A stretch of DNA of 64,000 bases from Ptiloglossa arizonensis (GCF_051014685.1 NW_027478417.1:930001-994000), one strand, 5' to 3'; counted from the first letter of the stretch, positions 1 to 13,700 are shown. Translations and numbers: made by a program. Notes: a model not told the origin generated them from the letters alone.

Positions 1-150
1 AGGGCAAAAATACGCATACCGTTGTAATCGGGCGAGTTTCTGCTTTCAGATGCGACAGGAATTTCTCGAGTTCGTCAATCCGTTCGCGAGATATGGGAGT
101 TTGAAGTTACGGAATGTTTGAGAAAGCATCAGAATTTTCGCTGGTCTGAT

Positions 151-730
151 ACTCGAAACCATTAACTGGAATAGCCTAGGGGAAAAGTACACACACCATT
201 GTAATCGGGCGAGTTTCTACCTTCAGATGCAACAGGAATATCTCGAGTTCGTCAATCCGTTCGCGAGATATGGGAGTTTGAATTTAAGGAATGGTTGAGA
301 AACCATCAAAATTTTCGCAAGTCTGATACTCGATACCAATAACTACTATTGCCTAGGGCATAATACACGTACCGTTGTAATCGGGCTACTTTCTGATTTC
401 AGATGCAACAGGAATTTCTCGAGTTCGTCAATCCGTTCGCGAGGTATGGGAGTTTGAAGTTAAGGAATGGTTGAGAAACCATCAACATTTTCGCTGGTCT
501 GGTACTCGAAACCTATAACTGGAATGGCCTAGGGGAAAAGTGCACACACCGTTGTAATCGGGCGAGTTTCTACTTTCAGGTGCAACAGTAATATCTCGAG
601 TTCGTCAATCCGTTCGCGAGATATGGGAGTTTGAAGTTACGGAATGTTTGAGAAACCATCAAAATTTTCGCAAGTCTGATACTCGAAACCAATAACTGGA
701 ATGGCCTAGGGGAAAAGTACACACACCATT
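151..730 (+). repeat. Duplicated block, copy at 4750-5337
   Basis: Anchors at 201, 377 and 554 correspond to 4800, 4976 and 5153, a constant offset of 4599 bp (26 monomers). Shared private variants include TTTCTACCTTCAG, GGGCATAATACACG and CAACAGTAATATC. The match breaks at about 730 and 5337. There the second copy jumps to the sequence found at 1262, so the offset drops to 4068 bp (23 monomers), an exact loss of three monomers. Confidence 0.85.
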
Positions 731-1260
731 GTAATCGGGCGAGTTTCTATTTTCAGATGCAAGAGGAATTTCTGGAGTCCGTCAATCCGTTCGCGAGATG
801 TGGGAGTTTGAAGTTATGGAATGTTTGAGAAACCATCAAAATTTTCGCTGGTCTGATACTCGAAACCTAAAACTGGAATGGCCTAGGGGAAAAGTACACA
901 CACCATTGTAATCGGGTGAGTTTCTACTTTCAGATGCAACAGGAATATCTCGAGTTCGTCGATCCGTTCGCAAGATATGGGAGTTTGAAGTTAAGGAATG
1001 GTTGAGAAACCATCAAAATTTTCGCAATTCTTATGCTAGAAACGAATAACTGGAATAGCCTACGGGAAATATACAAACACCATTGTAATCGGGCGAGTTT
1101 CATCTTTCAGATGCAACAGGAATTTCTCGAGTTCGTCAATCCGTTCGCGAGATATGAGAGTTTGAAGTTAAGGAATGGTTGAGAAACCATCAAAATTTTC
1201 GCAATTCTGATGCTAGAAACGAATAACTGGAATAGCCTACGGGAAATATACACACACCAT
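377..1260 (+). repeat. Five-monomer block, copies at 3384-4260 and 11166-12045
   Basis: The series GGCTACTTTCTGATTTCAG, CAACAGTAATATC, GCAAGAGGAATTTC, TCGGGTGAGTTTCT and TGCTAGAAACG monomers appears in the same order three times, with anchors 377, 3384 and 11166 (offsets 3007 and 7782 bp). Small differences separate the copies, for example CTGGAGTCC against CTCGAGTCC, and AAATATACAA against AAATAAACAC. Confidence 0.85.
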
Positions 1261-1760
1261 TGTAATCGGGCGAGTTTCATCTTTCAGATGCAACAGGAAT
1301 TTCTCGAGTTCGTCAATCCGTTCGCGAGATATGGGAGTTTGAAGTTAAGGAAAGGTTGAGGGACCATCAAAATTTTAGCAAGTCTGATACTCGAAACCAA
1401 TAACTTCAAAGGCCTAGGGGAAAAACACACATATCGTTGTAATCGGGCGAGTTTCTACTTTCAGATGCAACAGGAATTTTTCGAGTTCGTCAATCCGTTC
1501 GCGAGATATGGGAGTTTGAATTTAAGGAATGGTTGAGAAACCATCAGAATTTTCGCAAGTCTGATACTCGAAACCAATAACTACAATGGCCTAGGGGAAA
1601 AGTACACATACCTTTGTAATCGGGCGAGTTTCCATTTTCAGACGCAACAGGAATTTCTCGAGCTCGCCATTCCGTTCGCGAGATATGGGAGTTTGAAGTT
1701 AAGGAATGGTTGAGAAACCATCAAAATTTTCGCAAGTCTGATACTCGAAACCAATAACTG
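1010..1760 (+). repeat. Four-monomer block, further copy at 12685-13440
   Basis: Anchors 1085 and 1439 correspond to 12759 and 13113, an offset of 11674 bp (66 monomers). Shared rare variants include GATATGAGAGTTTG and GGTTGAGGGACC. This is the fourth occurrence in domain 1 of the string that also starts the 1262 block. Confidence 0.8.
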
Positions 1761-2770
1761 GAATGGCCTAGGGGGAAAGTACACACACAATTGTAATCGG
1801 GAGAGTTTCTACTTTCAGATGCAACAGGAATATCTCGAGTTCGTGAATCCGTTCGCGAGATATGGGGGTTTGAAGATAAGGAATAGTTGAGAAACCATCA
1901 AAATTTTCGCAAGTCTGATACTCGAAACCAATAACTACAATGGCCTAGGGGAAAATACACGTACCGTTGTAATCGGGCTACTTTCTGATTTCAGATGCAA
2001 CAGGAATTTCTCGAGTTCGTCAATCCGTTCGCGAGGTATGGGAGTTTGAAGTTAAGGAATGGTTGAGAAACCATCAAAATTTTCGGAAGTCTGATACTCG
2101 AAACCAATAACTACTATTGCCCAGGGCAAAAATACGCATACCGTTGTAATCGGGCGAGTTTCTGCTTTCAGATGCAACAGGAATTTCTCGAGTTCGTCAA
2201 TCCGTTCGCGAGGAATGGGAGTTTGAAGTTAAGGAATGGTTGAGAAACCATCAAAATTTTCGGAAGTCTGATACTCGAAACCAATAGCTACTATTGCCTA
2301 GGGCAAAAATACACATACAGCTGTAATCGCGCGAGTTTCTGCTTTCGGATGCAACAGGAATTTCACGAGTTCGTCAATCCGTTCGCGAGATATGGGAGTT
2401 TGAAGTTACGGAATGTTTGAGAAAGCATCAGAATTTTCGCTGGTCTGATACTCGAAACCTATAACTGGAATGGCCTTGGGGAAAAGTACACACACCATTG
2501 TAATCGGGCGAGTTTCTAATTTCAGATGCAACAGGAATTTCTCCAGTTCGCCAATCCGTTCGCGCGATATGGGAGTTTGAAGTTAAGGAATGGTTGAGAA
2601 ACCATCAAAATTTTCGGAAGTCTGATACTCGAAACCAATAACTACTATTGCCTAGGGCAAAAATACACATACCGTTGTAATCGGGCGAGTTTCTGCTTTC
2701 GGCTGCAACAGGAATTTCTCGAGTTCGTCAATCCGTTCGCGAGATATGGGAGTTTGAAGTTACGGAATGG
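1262..2770 (+). repeat. 8-9 monomer block, copies at 5338-6840 and 8345-9860
   Basis: Anchors 1439, 5507 and 8514 carry the same rare string (TAACTTCAAAGGCC then ACACATATCG). They are followed in each copy by CAGACGCAAC with CTCGCCATTCCG, then GGGGGTTTGAAG, CCCAGGGCAAAAATACGC, TACAGCTGTAATCGCGC and TCGGCTGCAAC. Offsets are 4068 bp (23 monomers) and 3007 bp (17 monomers). The second and third copies share CAGGGATTTC where the first has CAGGAATTTC, so those two are the closest relatives. Confidence 0.85.
1432..1448 (+). other. CENP-B-box-like site 2 (8 of 9 in this copy)
   Basis: TATCGTTGTAATCGGGC spans the monomer start and fits NTTCGNNNNANNCGGGN except for A at the first T. It also shares CGTTG, AA and CGGG with the human box CTTCGTTGGAAACGGGA (12 of 17 overall). 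The same variant occurs at 4616-4632 and in other ATATCGTTG monomers. The ATCCGTTG form at 16467-16483 is also 8 of 9. The usual ACCGTTGTAATCGGG form is 7 of 9, and ACCATTGTAATCGGG is weaker still. Confidence 0.4.
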
Positions 2771-3089
2771 TTGAGAAACCATCAGAATTTTCGCTGGTCT
2801 GATACTCGAAACCTATAACAGGAATGGCCTAGGGGAAAAGTACACACACCATTGTAATCGGGCGAGTTTCTACTTTCAGATGCAACAGGAATTTCTCGAG
2901 TTCGTCAATCCGTTCGCGAGATATGGGACTTTGAAGTGAAGGAATGGTTGAGAAACCATCAAAATTTTCGCAAGTCTGATACTCGAAACCATTAACTGGA
3001 ATAGCCTAGGGGAAAAGTACACACACCATTGTAATCGGGCGAGTTTCTACTTTCAGATGCAACAGGAATATCTCGAGTTCGTCAATCAG

Positions 3090-4760
3090 TTCGTGAGATA
3101 TGGGAGTTTGAAGTTAAGGAATGGTTGAGAAACCATCAAAATTTTCGCAAGTCTGATACTCGAAACCAATAACTACAATGGCCTAGGGGAAAAATACACA
3201 TACCGTTGTAATCGGGCGAGTTTCTACTTTCAAATGCAACAGGAATTTCTCGAGTTCGTCAATCCGTTAGCGAGATATGGAAGTTTGAGGTTAAGGAAAG
3301 GTTGAGAAACCATCAAAATTTTCGCAAGTCTGATACTCGATACCAATAACTACTATTGCCTAGGGCAAAATACACGTACCGTTGTAATCGGGCTACTTTC
3401 TGATTTCAGATGCAACAGGAATTTCTCGAGTTCGTCAATCCGTTCGCGAGGTATAGGAGTTTGAAGTTAAGGAATGGTTGAGAAACCATCAACATTTTCG
3501 CTGGTCTGATACTCGAAACCTATAACTGGAATGGCCTAGGGGAAAAGTGCACACACCGTTGTAATCGGGCGAGTTTCTACTTTCAGGTGCAACAGTAATA
3601 TCTCGAGTTCGTCAATCCGTTCGCGAGATATGGGTGTTTGAAGTTACGGAATGTTTGAGAAACCATCAAAATTTTCGCAAGTCTGATACTCGAAACCAAT
3701 AACTGGAATGGCCTAGGGGAAAAGTACACACACCATTGTAATCGGGCGAGTTTCTATTTTCAGATGCAAGAGGAATTTCTCGAGTCCGTCAATCCGTTCG
3801 CGAGATGTGGGAGTTTGAAGTTATGGAATGTTTGAGAAACCATCAAAATTTTCGCTGGTCTGATACTCGAAACCTAAAACTGGAATGGCCTAGGGGAAAA
3901 GTACACACACCATTGTAATCGGGTGAGTTTCTGCTTTCAGATGCAACAGGAATATCTCGAGTTCGTCGATCCGTTCGCAAGATATGGGAGTTTGAAGTTA
4001 AGGAATGGTTGAGAAACCATCAAAATTTTCGCAATTCTTATGCTAGAAACGAATAACTGGAATAGCCTACGGGAAATAAACACACACCATTGTAATCGGG
4101 CGAGTTTCATGTTTCAGATGCAACAGGAATTTCTCGAGTTCGTCAATCCGTTCGCGAGATATGGGAGTTTGAAGTTAAGGAATGGTTGAGAAACCATCAA
4201 AATTTTCGCAATTCTGATGCTAGAAACGAATAACTGGAATAGCCTAGGGGAAAAGTACACACACCATTGTAATCGGGCGAGTTTCTATTTTCAGATGCAA
4301 CAGGAATTTCTCGAGTTCGTCAATCCGTTCGTGAGATATGGGAGTTTGAAGTTAAGGAATGGTTGAGAAACCATCAAAATTTTCACAAGTCTGATACTCG
4401 AAACCAATAACTACAATGGCCTAGGGGAAAAATACACATACCGTTGTAATCGGGCGAGTTTCTATTTTCAAATGCAACAGGAATTTCTCGAGTTCGTCAA
4501 TCCGTTAGCGAGATATGGAAGTTTGAAGTTAAGGAAAGGTTGAGGAACCATCAAAATTTTAGCAAGTCTGATACTCGAAACCAATAACTACAAAGGCCTA
4601 GGGGAAAAATACACATATCGTTGTAATCGGGCGAGTTTCTACTTTCAGGTGCAATAGGAATTTCTCGAGTTCGTCAATCCGTTAGCGATATATGGGAGCT
4701 TGAAGTTAAGGAATGTTTGAGAAACCATCAAAATTTTCGCAAGTCTGATATTCGAAACCA
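3090..4760 (+). repeat. Nine-monomer block, copy at 10872-12542
   Basis: Anchor 3208 corresponds to 10990, an offset of 7782 bp (44 monomers). The copies run in parallel through the AAATGCAAC, GGCTACTTTCTG, TGCTAGAAACG and CCGTTAGCGATATATGG monomers. They diverge after about 4760 and 12542, where the first continues TTAACTGGAATAGCC and the second TTAACTACAATGGCC. Confidence 0.85.
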
Positions 4761-6859
4761 TTAACTGGAATAGCCTAGGGGAAAAGTACACACACCATTG
4801 TAATCGGGCGAGTTTCTACCTTCAGATGCAACAGGAATATCTCGAGTTCGTCAATCCGTTCGCGAGATATGGGAGTTTGAATTTAAGGAATGGTTGAGAA
4901 ACCATCAAAATTTTCGCAAGTCTGATACTCGATACCAATAACTACTATTGCCTAGGGCATAATACACGTACCGTTGTAATCGGGCTACTTTCTGATTTCA
5001 GATGCAACAGGAATTTCTCGAGTTCGTCAATCCGTTCGCGAGGTATGGGAGTTTGAAGTTAAGGAATGGTTGAGAAACCATCAACATTTTCGCTGGTCTG
5101 GTACTCGAAACCTATAACTGGAATGGCCTAGGGGAAAAGTGCACACACCGTTGTAATCGGGCGAGTTTCTACTTTCAGGTGCAACAGTAATATCTCGAGT
5201 TCGTCAATCCGTTCGCGAGATATGGGAGTTTGAAGTTACGGAATGTTTGAGAAACCATCAAAATTTTCGCAAGTCTGATACTCGAAACCAATAACTGGAA
5301 TGGCCTAGGGGAAAAGTACACACACCATTGTAATCGGGCGAGTTTCATCTTTCAGATGCAACAGGAATTTCTCGAGTTCGTCAATCCGTTCGCGAGATAT
5401 GGGAGTTTGAAGTTAAGGAAAGGTTGAGGGACCATCAAAATTTTAGCAAGTCTGATACTCGAAACCAATAACTTCAAAGGCCTAGGGGAAAAACACACAT
5501 ATCGTTGTAATCGGGCGAGTTTCTACTTTCAGATGCAACAGGAATTTTTCGAGTTCGTCAATCCGTTCGCGAGATATGGGAGTTTGAATTTAAGGAATGG
5601 TTGAGAAACCATCAGAATTTTCGCAAGTCTGATACTCGAAACCAATAACTACAATGGCCTAGGGGAAAAGTACACATACCTTTGTAATCGGGCGAGTTTC
5701 CATTTTCAGACGCAACAGGAATTTCTCGAGCTCGCCATTCCGTTCGCGAGATATGGGAGTTTGAAGTTAAGGAATGGTTGAGAAACCATCAAAATTTTCG
5801 CAAGTCTGATACTCGAAACCAATAACTGGAATGGCCTAGGGGGAAAGTACACACACAATTGTAATCGGGAGAGTTTCTACTTTCAGATGCAACAGGAATA
5901 TCTCGAGTTCGTGAATCCGTTCGCGAGATATGGGGGTTTGAAGATAAGGAATAGTTGAGAAACCATCAAAATTTTCGCAAGTCTGATACTCGAAACCAAT
6001 AACTACAATGGCCTAGGGGAAAATACACGTACCGTTGTAATCGGTCTACTTTCTGATTTCAGATGCAACAGGAATTTCTCGAGTTCGTCAATCCGTTCGC
6101 GAGGTATGGGAGTTTGAAGTTAAGGAATGGTTGAGAAACCATCAAAATTTTCGGAAGTCTGATACTCGAAACCAATAACTACTATTGCCCAGGGCAAAAA
6201 TACGCATACCGTTGTAATCGGGCGAGTTTCTGCTTTCAGATGCAACAGGAATTTCTCGAGTTCGTCAATCCGTTCGCGAGGAATGGGAGTTTGAAGTTAA
6301 GGAATGGTTGAGAAACCATCAAAATTTTCGGAAGTCTGATACTCGAAACCAATAGCTACTATTGCCTAGGGCAAAAATACACATACAGCTGTAATCGCGC
6401 GAGTTTCTGCTTTCGGATGCAACAGGAATTTCACGAGTTCGTCAATCCGTTCGCGAGATATGGGAGTTTGAAGTTACGGAATGTTTGAGAAAGCATCAGA
6501 ATTTTCGCTGGTCTGATACTCGAAACCTATAACTGGAATGGCCTTGGGGAAAAGTACACACACCATTGTAATCGGGCGAGTTTCTAATTTCAGATGCAAC
6601 AGGAATTTCTCCAGTTCGCCAATCCGTTCGCGCGATATGGGAGTTTGAAGTTAAGGAATGGTTGAGAAACCATCAAAATTTTCGGAAGTCTGATACTCGA
6701 AACCAATAACTACTATTGCCTAGGGCAAAAATACACATACCGTTGTAATCGGGCGAGTTTCTGCTTTCGGCTGCAACAGGGATTTCTCGAGTTCGTCAAT
6801 CCGTTCGCGAGATATGGGAGTTTGAAGTTACGGAATGGTTGAGAAACCATCAAAATTTT

Positions 6860-7750
6860 CGCAAGTCTGATACTCGAAACCATTAACTGGAATAGCCTAG
6901 GGGAAAAGTACACACACCATTGTAATCGGGCGAGTTTCTACTTTCAGATGCAACAGGAATATCTCGAGTTCGTCAATCCGTTCGCGAGATATGGGAGTTT
7001 GAATTTAAGGAATGGTTGAGAAACCATCAAAATTTTCGCAAGTCTGATACTCGATACCAATAACTACTATTGCCTAGGGCATAATACACGTACCGTTGTA
7101 ATCGGGCTACTTTCTGATTTCAGATGCAACAGGAATTTCCCGAGTTCGTCAATCCGTTCGCGAGGTATGGGAGTTTGAAGTTAAGGAATGGTTGAGAAAC
7201 CATCAACATTTTCGCTGGTCTGATACTCGAAACCTATAACTGGAATGGCCTAGGGGAAAAGTACACACACCATTGTAATCGGGCGAGTTTCTACTTTCAG
7301 ATGCAACAGGAATATCTCGAGTTCGTCGATCCGTTCGCGAGATATGGGAGTTTGAAGTTAAGGAATGGTTGAGAAACCATCAAAATTTTCGCAACTCTTA
7401 TGCTAGAAACGAATAACTGGAATAGCCTACGGGAAATATACACACACCATTGTAATCGGGCGAGTTTCATCTTTCAGATGCAACAGGAATTTCTCGAGTT
7501 CGTCAATCCGTTCGCGAGATATGGGAGTTTGAAGTTAAGGAATGGTTGAGAAACCATCAAAATTTTCGCAATTCTGATGCTAGAAACGAATAACTGGAAT
7601 AGCCTAGGGGAAAAGTACACACACCATTGTAATCGGGCGAGTTTCTATTTTCAGATGCAACAGGAATTTCTCGAGTTCGTCAATCCGTTCGTGAGATATG
7701 GGAGTTTGAAGTTAAGGAATGGTTGAGAAACCATCAAAATTTTCGCAAGT
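6860..7750 (+). repeat. Five-monomer block, copy at 10045-10935
   Basis: Anchors 6922 and 7275 correspond to 10106 and 10459, an offset of 3184 bp (18 monomers). Rare shared variants include GGGCATAATACACG, GAATTTCCCGA and GCAACTCTTATGC. The copies differ at a handful of positions, for example GGTTGAGAAACC against GGTTGCGAAACC near 10730. Confidence 0.85.
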
Positions 7751-10700
7751 CTGATACTCGAAACCAATAACTACTATTGCCTAGGGCAAAAATACACATA
7801 CCGTTGTAATCGGGCGAGTTTCTGCTTTCGGCTGCAACAGGAATTTCTCGAGTTCGTCAATCCGTTCGCGAGATATGGGAGTTTGAAGTTACGGAATGGT
7901 TGAGAAACCATCAGAATTTTCGCTGGTCTGATACTCGAAACCTATAACAGGAATGGCCTAGGGGAAAAGTACACACACCATTGTAATCGGGCGAGTTTCT
8001 ACTTTCAGATGCAACAGGAATTTCTCGAGTTCGTCAATCCGTTCGCGAGATATGGGACTTTGAAGTGAAGGAATGGTTGAGAAACCATCAAAATTTTCGC
8101 AAGTCTGATACTCGAAACCATTAACTGGAATAGCCTAGGGGAAAAGTACACACACCATTGTAATCGGGCGAGTTTCTACTTTCAGATGCAACAGGAATAT
8201 CTCGAGTTCGTCAATCCGTTCGCGAGATATGGGAGTTTGAATTTAAGGAATGGTTGAGAAACCATCAAAATTTTCGCAATTCTGATGCTAGAAACGAATA
8301 ACTGGAATAGCCTACGGGAAATATACACACACCATTGTAATCGGGCGAGTTTCATCTTTCAGATGCAACAGGAATTTCTCGAGTTCGTCAATCCGTTCGC
8401 GAGATATGGGAGTTTGAAGTTAAGGAAAGGTTGAGGGACCATCAAAATTTTAGCAAGTCTGATACTCGAAACCAATAACTTCAAAGGCCTAGGGGAAAAA
8501 CACACATATCGTTGTAATCGGGCGAGTTTCTACTTTCAGATGCAACAGGAATTTTTCGAGTTCGTCAATCCGTTCGCGAGATATGGGAGTTTGAATTTAA
8601 GGAATGGTTGAGAAACCATCAGAATTTTCGCAAGTCTGATACTCGAAACCAATAACTACAATGGCCTAGGGGAAAAGTACACATACCTTTGTAATCGGGC
8701 GAGTTTCCATTTTCAGACGCAACAGGAATTTCTCGAGCTCGCCATTCCGTTCGCGAGATATGGGAGTTTGAAGTTAAGGAATGGTTGAGAAACCATCAAA
8801 ATTTTCGCAAGTCTGATACTCGAAACCAATAACTGGAATGGCCTAGGGGGAAAGTACACACACAATTGTAATCGGGAGAGTTTCTACTTTCAGATGCAAC
8901 AGGAATATCTCGAGTTCGTGAATCCGTTCGCGAGATATGGGGGTTTGAAGATAAGGAATAGTTGAGAAACCATCAAAATTTTCGCAAGTCTGATACTCGA
9001 AACCAATAACTACAATGGCCTAGGGGAAAATACACGTACCGTTGTAATCGGGCTACTTTCTGATTTCAGATGCAACAGGAATTTCTCGAGTTCGTCAATC
9101 CGTTCGCGAGGTATGGGAGTTTGAAGTTAAGGAATGGTTGAGAAACCATCAAAATTTTCGGAAGTCTGATACTCGAAACCAATAACTACTATTGCCCAGG
9201 GCAAAAATACGCATACCGTTGTAATCGGGCGAGTTTCTGCTTTCAGATGCAACAGGAATTTCTCGAGTTCGTCAATCCGTTCGCGAGGAATGGGAGTTTG
9301 AAGTTAAGGAATGGTTGAGAAACCATCAAAATTTTCGGAAGTCTGATACTCGAAACCAATAGCTACTATTGCCTAGGGCAAAAATACACATACAGCTGTA
9401 ATCGCGCGAGTTTCTGCTTTCGGATGCAACAGGAATTTCACGAGTTCGTCAATCCGTTCGCGAGATATGGGAGTTTGAAGTTACGGAATGTTTGAGAAAG
9501 CATCAGAATTTTCGCTGGTCTGATACTCGAAACCTATAACTGGAATGGCCTTGGGGAAAAGTACACACACCATTGTAATCGGGCGAGTTTCTAATTTCAG
9601 ATGCAACAGGAATTTCTCCAGTTCGCCAATCCGTTCGCGCGATATGGGAGTTTGAAGTTAAGGAATGGTTGAGAAACCATCAAAATTTTCGGAAGTCTGA
9701 TACTCGAAACCAATAACTACTATTGCCTAGGGCAAAAATACACATACCGTTGTAATCGGGCGAGTTTCTGCTTTCGGCTGCAACAGGGATTTCTCGAGTT
9801 CGTCAATCCGTTCGCGAGATATGGGAGTTTGAAGTTACGGAATGGTTGAGAAATCATCAGAATTGTCGCTGGTCTGATACTCGAAACCTATAACAGGAAT
9901 GGCCTAGGGGAAAAGTACACACACCATTGTAATCGGGCGAGTTTCTACTTTCAGATGCAACAGGAATTTCTCGAGTTCGTCAATCCGTTCGCGAGATATG
10001 GGACTTTGAAGTGAAGGAATGGTTGAGAAACCATCAAAATTTTCGCAAGTCTGATACTCGAAACCATTAACTGGAATAGCCTAGGGGAAAAGTACACACA
10101 CCATTGTAATCGGGCGAGTTTCTACTTTCAGATGCAACAGGAATATCTCGAGTTCGTCAATCCGTTCGCGAGATATGGGAGTTTGAATTTAAGGAATGGT
10201 TGAGAAACCATCAAAATTTTCGCAAGTCTGATACTCGATACCAATAACTACTATTGCCTAGGGCATAATACACGTACCGTTGTAATCGGGCTACTTTCTG
10301 ATTTCAGATGCAACAGGAATTTCCCGACTTCGTCAATCCGTTCGCGAGGTATGGGAGTTTGAAGTTAAGGAATGGTTGAGAAACCATCAACATTTTCGCT
10401 GGTCTGATACTCGAAACCTATAACTGGAATGGCCTAGGGGAAAAGTACACACACCATTGTAATCGGGCGAGTTTCTACTTTCAGATGCAACAGGAATATC
10501 TCGAGTTCGTCGATCCGTTCGCGAGATATGGGAGTTTGAAGTTAAGGAATGGTTGAGAAACCATCAAAATTTTCGCAACTCTTATGCTAGAAACGAATAA
10601 CTGGAATAGCCTACGGGAAATATACACACACCATTGTAATCGGGCGAGTTTCATTTTTCAGATGCAACAGGAATTTCTCGAGTTCGTCAATCCGTTCGCG

Positions 10701-13700
10701 AGATATGGGAGTTTGAAGTTAAGGAATGGTTGCGAAACCATCAAAATTTTCGCAATTCTGATGCTAGAAACGAATAACTGGAATAGCCTAGGGGAAAAGT
10801 ACACACACCATTGTAATCGGGCGAGTTTCTATTTTCAGATGCAACAGGAATTTCTCGAGTTCGTCAATCCGTTCGTGAGATATGGGAGTTTGAAGTTAAG
10901 GAATGGTTGAGAAACCATCAAAATTTTCGCAAGTCTGATACTCGAAACCAATAACTACAATGGCCTAGGGGAAAAATACACATACCGTTGTAATCGGGCG
11001 AGTTTCTACTTTCAAATGCAACAGGAATTTCTCGAGTTCGTCAATCCGTTAGCGAGATATGGAAGTTTGAGGTTAAGGAAAGGTTGAGAAACCATCAAAA
11101 TTTTCGCAAGTCTGATACTCGATACCAATAACTACTATTGCCTAGGGCAAAATACACGTACCGTTGTAATCGGGCTACTTTCTGATTTCAGATGCAACAG
11201 GAATTTCTCGAGTTCGTCAATCCGTTCGCGAGGTATAGGAGTTTGAAGTTAAGGAATGGTTGAGAAACCATCAACATTTTCGCTGGTCTGATACTCGAAA
11301 CCTATAACTGGAATGGCCTAGGGGAAAAGTGCACACACCGTTGTAATCGGGCGAGTTTCTACTTTCAGGTGCAACAGTAATATCTCGAGTTCGTCAATCC
11401 GTTCGCGAGATATGGGTGTTTGAAGTTACGGAATGTTTGAGAAACCATCAAAATTTTCGCAAGTCTGATACTCGAAACCAATAACTGGAATGGCCTAGGG
11501 GAAAAGTACACACACCATTGTAATCGGGCGAGTTTCTATTTTCAGATGCAAGAGGAATTTCTCGAGTCCGTCAATCCGTTCGCGAGATGTGGGAGTTTGA
11601 AGTTATGGAATGTTTGAGAAACCATCAAAATTTTCGCTGGTCTGATACTCGAAACCTAAAACTGGAATGGCCTAGGGGAAAAGTACACACACCATTGTAA
11701 TCGGGTGAGTTTCTGCTTTCAGATGCAACAGGAATATCTCGAGTTCGTCGATCCGTTCGCAAGATATGGGAGTTTGAAGTTAAGGAATGGTTGAGAAACC
11801 ATCAAAATTTTCGCAATTCTTATGCTAGAAACGAATAACTGGAATAGCCTACGGGAAATAAACACACACCATTGTAATCGGGCGAGTTTCATGTTTCAGA
11901 TGCAACAGGAATTTCTCGAGTTCGTCAATCCGTTCGCGAGATATGGGAGTTTGAAGTTAAGGAATGGTTGAGAAACCATCAAAATTTTCGCAATTCTGAT
12001 GCTAGAAACGAATAACTGGAATAGCCTAGGGGAAAAGTACACACACCATTGTAATCGGGCGAGTTTCTATTTTCAGATGCAACAGGAATTTCTCGAGTTC
12101 GTCAATCCGTTCGTGAGATATGGGAGTTTGAAGTTAAGGAATGGTTGAGAAACCATCAAAATTTTCACAAGTCTGATACTCGAAACCAATAACTACAATG
12201 GCCTAGGGGAAAAATACACATACCGTTGTAATCGGGCGAGTTTCTATTTTCAAATGCAACAGGAATTTCTCGAGTTCGTCAATCCGTTAGCGAGATATGG
12301 AAGTTTGAAGTTAAGGAAAGGTTGAGGAACCATCAAAATTTTAGCAAGTCTGATACTCGAAACCAATAACTACAAAGGCCTGGGGGAAAAATACAAATAT
12401 CGTTGTAATCGGGCGAGTTTCTACTTTCAGGTGCAATAGGAATTTCTCGAGTTCGTCAATCCGTTAGCGATATATGGGAGCTTGAAGTTAAGGAATGTTT
12501 GAGAAACCATCAAAATTTTCGCAAGTCTGATACTCGAAACCATTAACTACAATGGCCTAGGGGAAAAAGACTCATACCGTTGTAATCGGGCGAGTTTCTA
12601 CTTTCAGATGCAACAGGAATTTCTCGAGTTCGTCAATCCGTTCGCGAGATATGGGAGTTTTAAGTTAAGGAATGGTTGAGGAACCATCAAAATTTTCGCA
12701 ATTCTTATGCTAGAAACGAATAACTGGAATAGCCTACGGGAAATATACACACACCATTGTAATCGGGCGAGTTTCATCTTTCAGATGCAACAGGAATTTC
12801 TCGAGTTCGTCAATCCGTTCGCGAGATATGAGAGTTTGAAGTTAAGGAATGGTTGAGAAACCATCAAAATTTTCGCAATTCTGATGCTAGAAACGAATAA
12901 CTGGAATAGCCTACGGGAAATATACACACACCATTGTAATCGGGCGAGTTTCATCTTTCAGATGCAACAGGAATTTCTCGAGTTCGTCAATCCGTTCGCG
13001 AGATATGGGAGTTTGAAGTTAAGGAAAGGTTGAGGGACCATCAAAATTTTAGCAAGTCTGATACTCGAAACCAATAACTTCAAAGGCCTAGGGGAAAAAT
13101 ACACATATCGTTGTAATCGGGCGAGTTTCTACTTTCAGATGCAACAGGAATTTTTCGAGTTCGTCAATCCGTTCGCGAGATATGGGAGTTTGAATTTAAG
13201 GAATGGTTGAGAAACCATCAAAATTTTCGCAAGTCTGATACTCGAAACCAATAACTACAATGGCCTAGGGGAAAAGTACACATACCTTTGTAATCGGGCG
13301 AGTTTCCATTTTCAGACGCAACAGGAATTTCTCGAGCTCGCCATGCCGTTCGCGAGATATGGGAGTTTGAAGTTAAGGAATGGTTGAGAAACCAACAAAA
13401 TTTTCGCAAGTCTGATACTCGAAACCAATAACTGGAATGGCCTAGGGGAAAAGTACACACACCATTGTAATCGGGCGAGTTTCTATTTTCAGATGCAAGA
13501 GGAATTTCTCGAGTCCGTCAATCCGTTCGCGAGATATGGGAGTTTGAAGTTAAGGAATGGTTGAGAAACCATCAAAATTTTCGCTGGTCTGATATTCGAT
13601 AACAATAACTGGAGTGGCCTAGGGGAAAAGTACACATACCATTGTAATCGGGTGAGTTTCTGCTTTCAGATGCAACAGGAATTTTTCGAGATCGTCAATC

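Larger units (their letters stand above)
1..13460 (+). repeat. Domain 1: mosaic of duplicated multi-monomer blocks
   Basis: About 76 monomers. The region carries a private subfamily in which TGCTAGAAACGAATAAC replaces the usual TACTCGAAACCAATAAC, followed by TAGCCTACGGGAAAT and a GTTTCATCTTTCAG segment (around 1020-1262, 4030-4260, 7390-7620, 8280-8340, 10580-10800, 11820-12045 and 12710-12960). It also has CCGTTAGCGAGATATGGAAG monomers. The divergent GTAATTGGGAGAG subfamily, common later, is absent here. Blocks of 3-9 monomers recur at offsets of 3007, 3184, 4599, 7782 and 11674 bp with very few differences. No gene or unique sequence is present. Confidence 0.85.

Noticed and set aside
908..935. 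Intron-like signal GGGTGAGTTTCTACTTTCAG in TCGGGTGAG monomers
   Set aside because: It has a donor-like GTGAGT and an acceptor-like TTTCAG, but they lie only about 20 bases apart, far below any workable intron length. The common form reads GGCGAG and lacks the donor.
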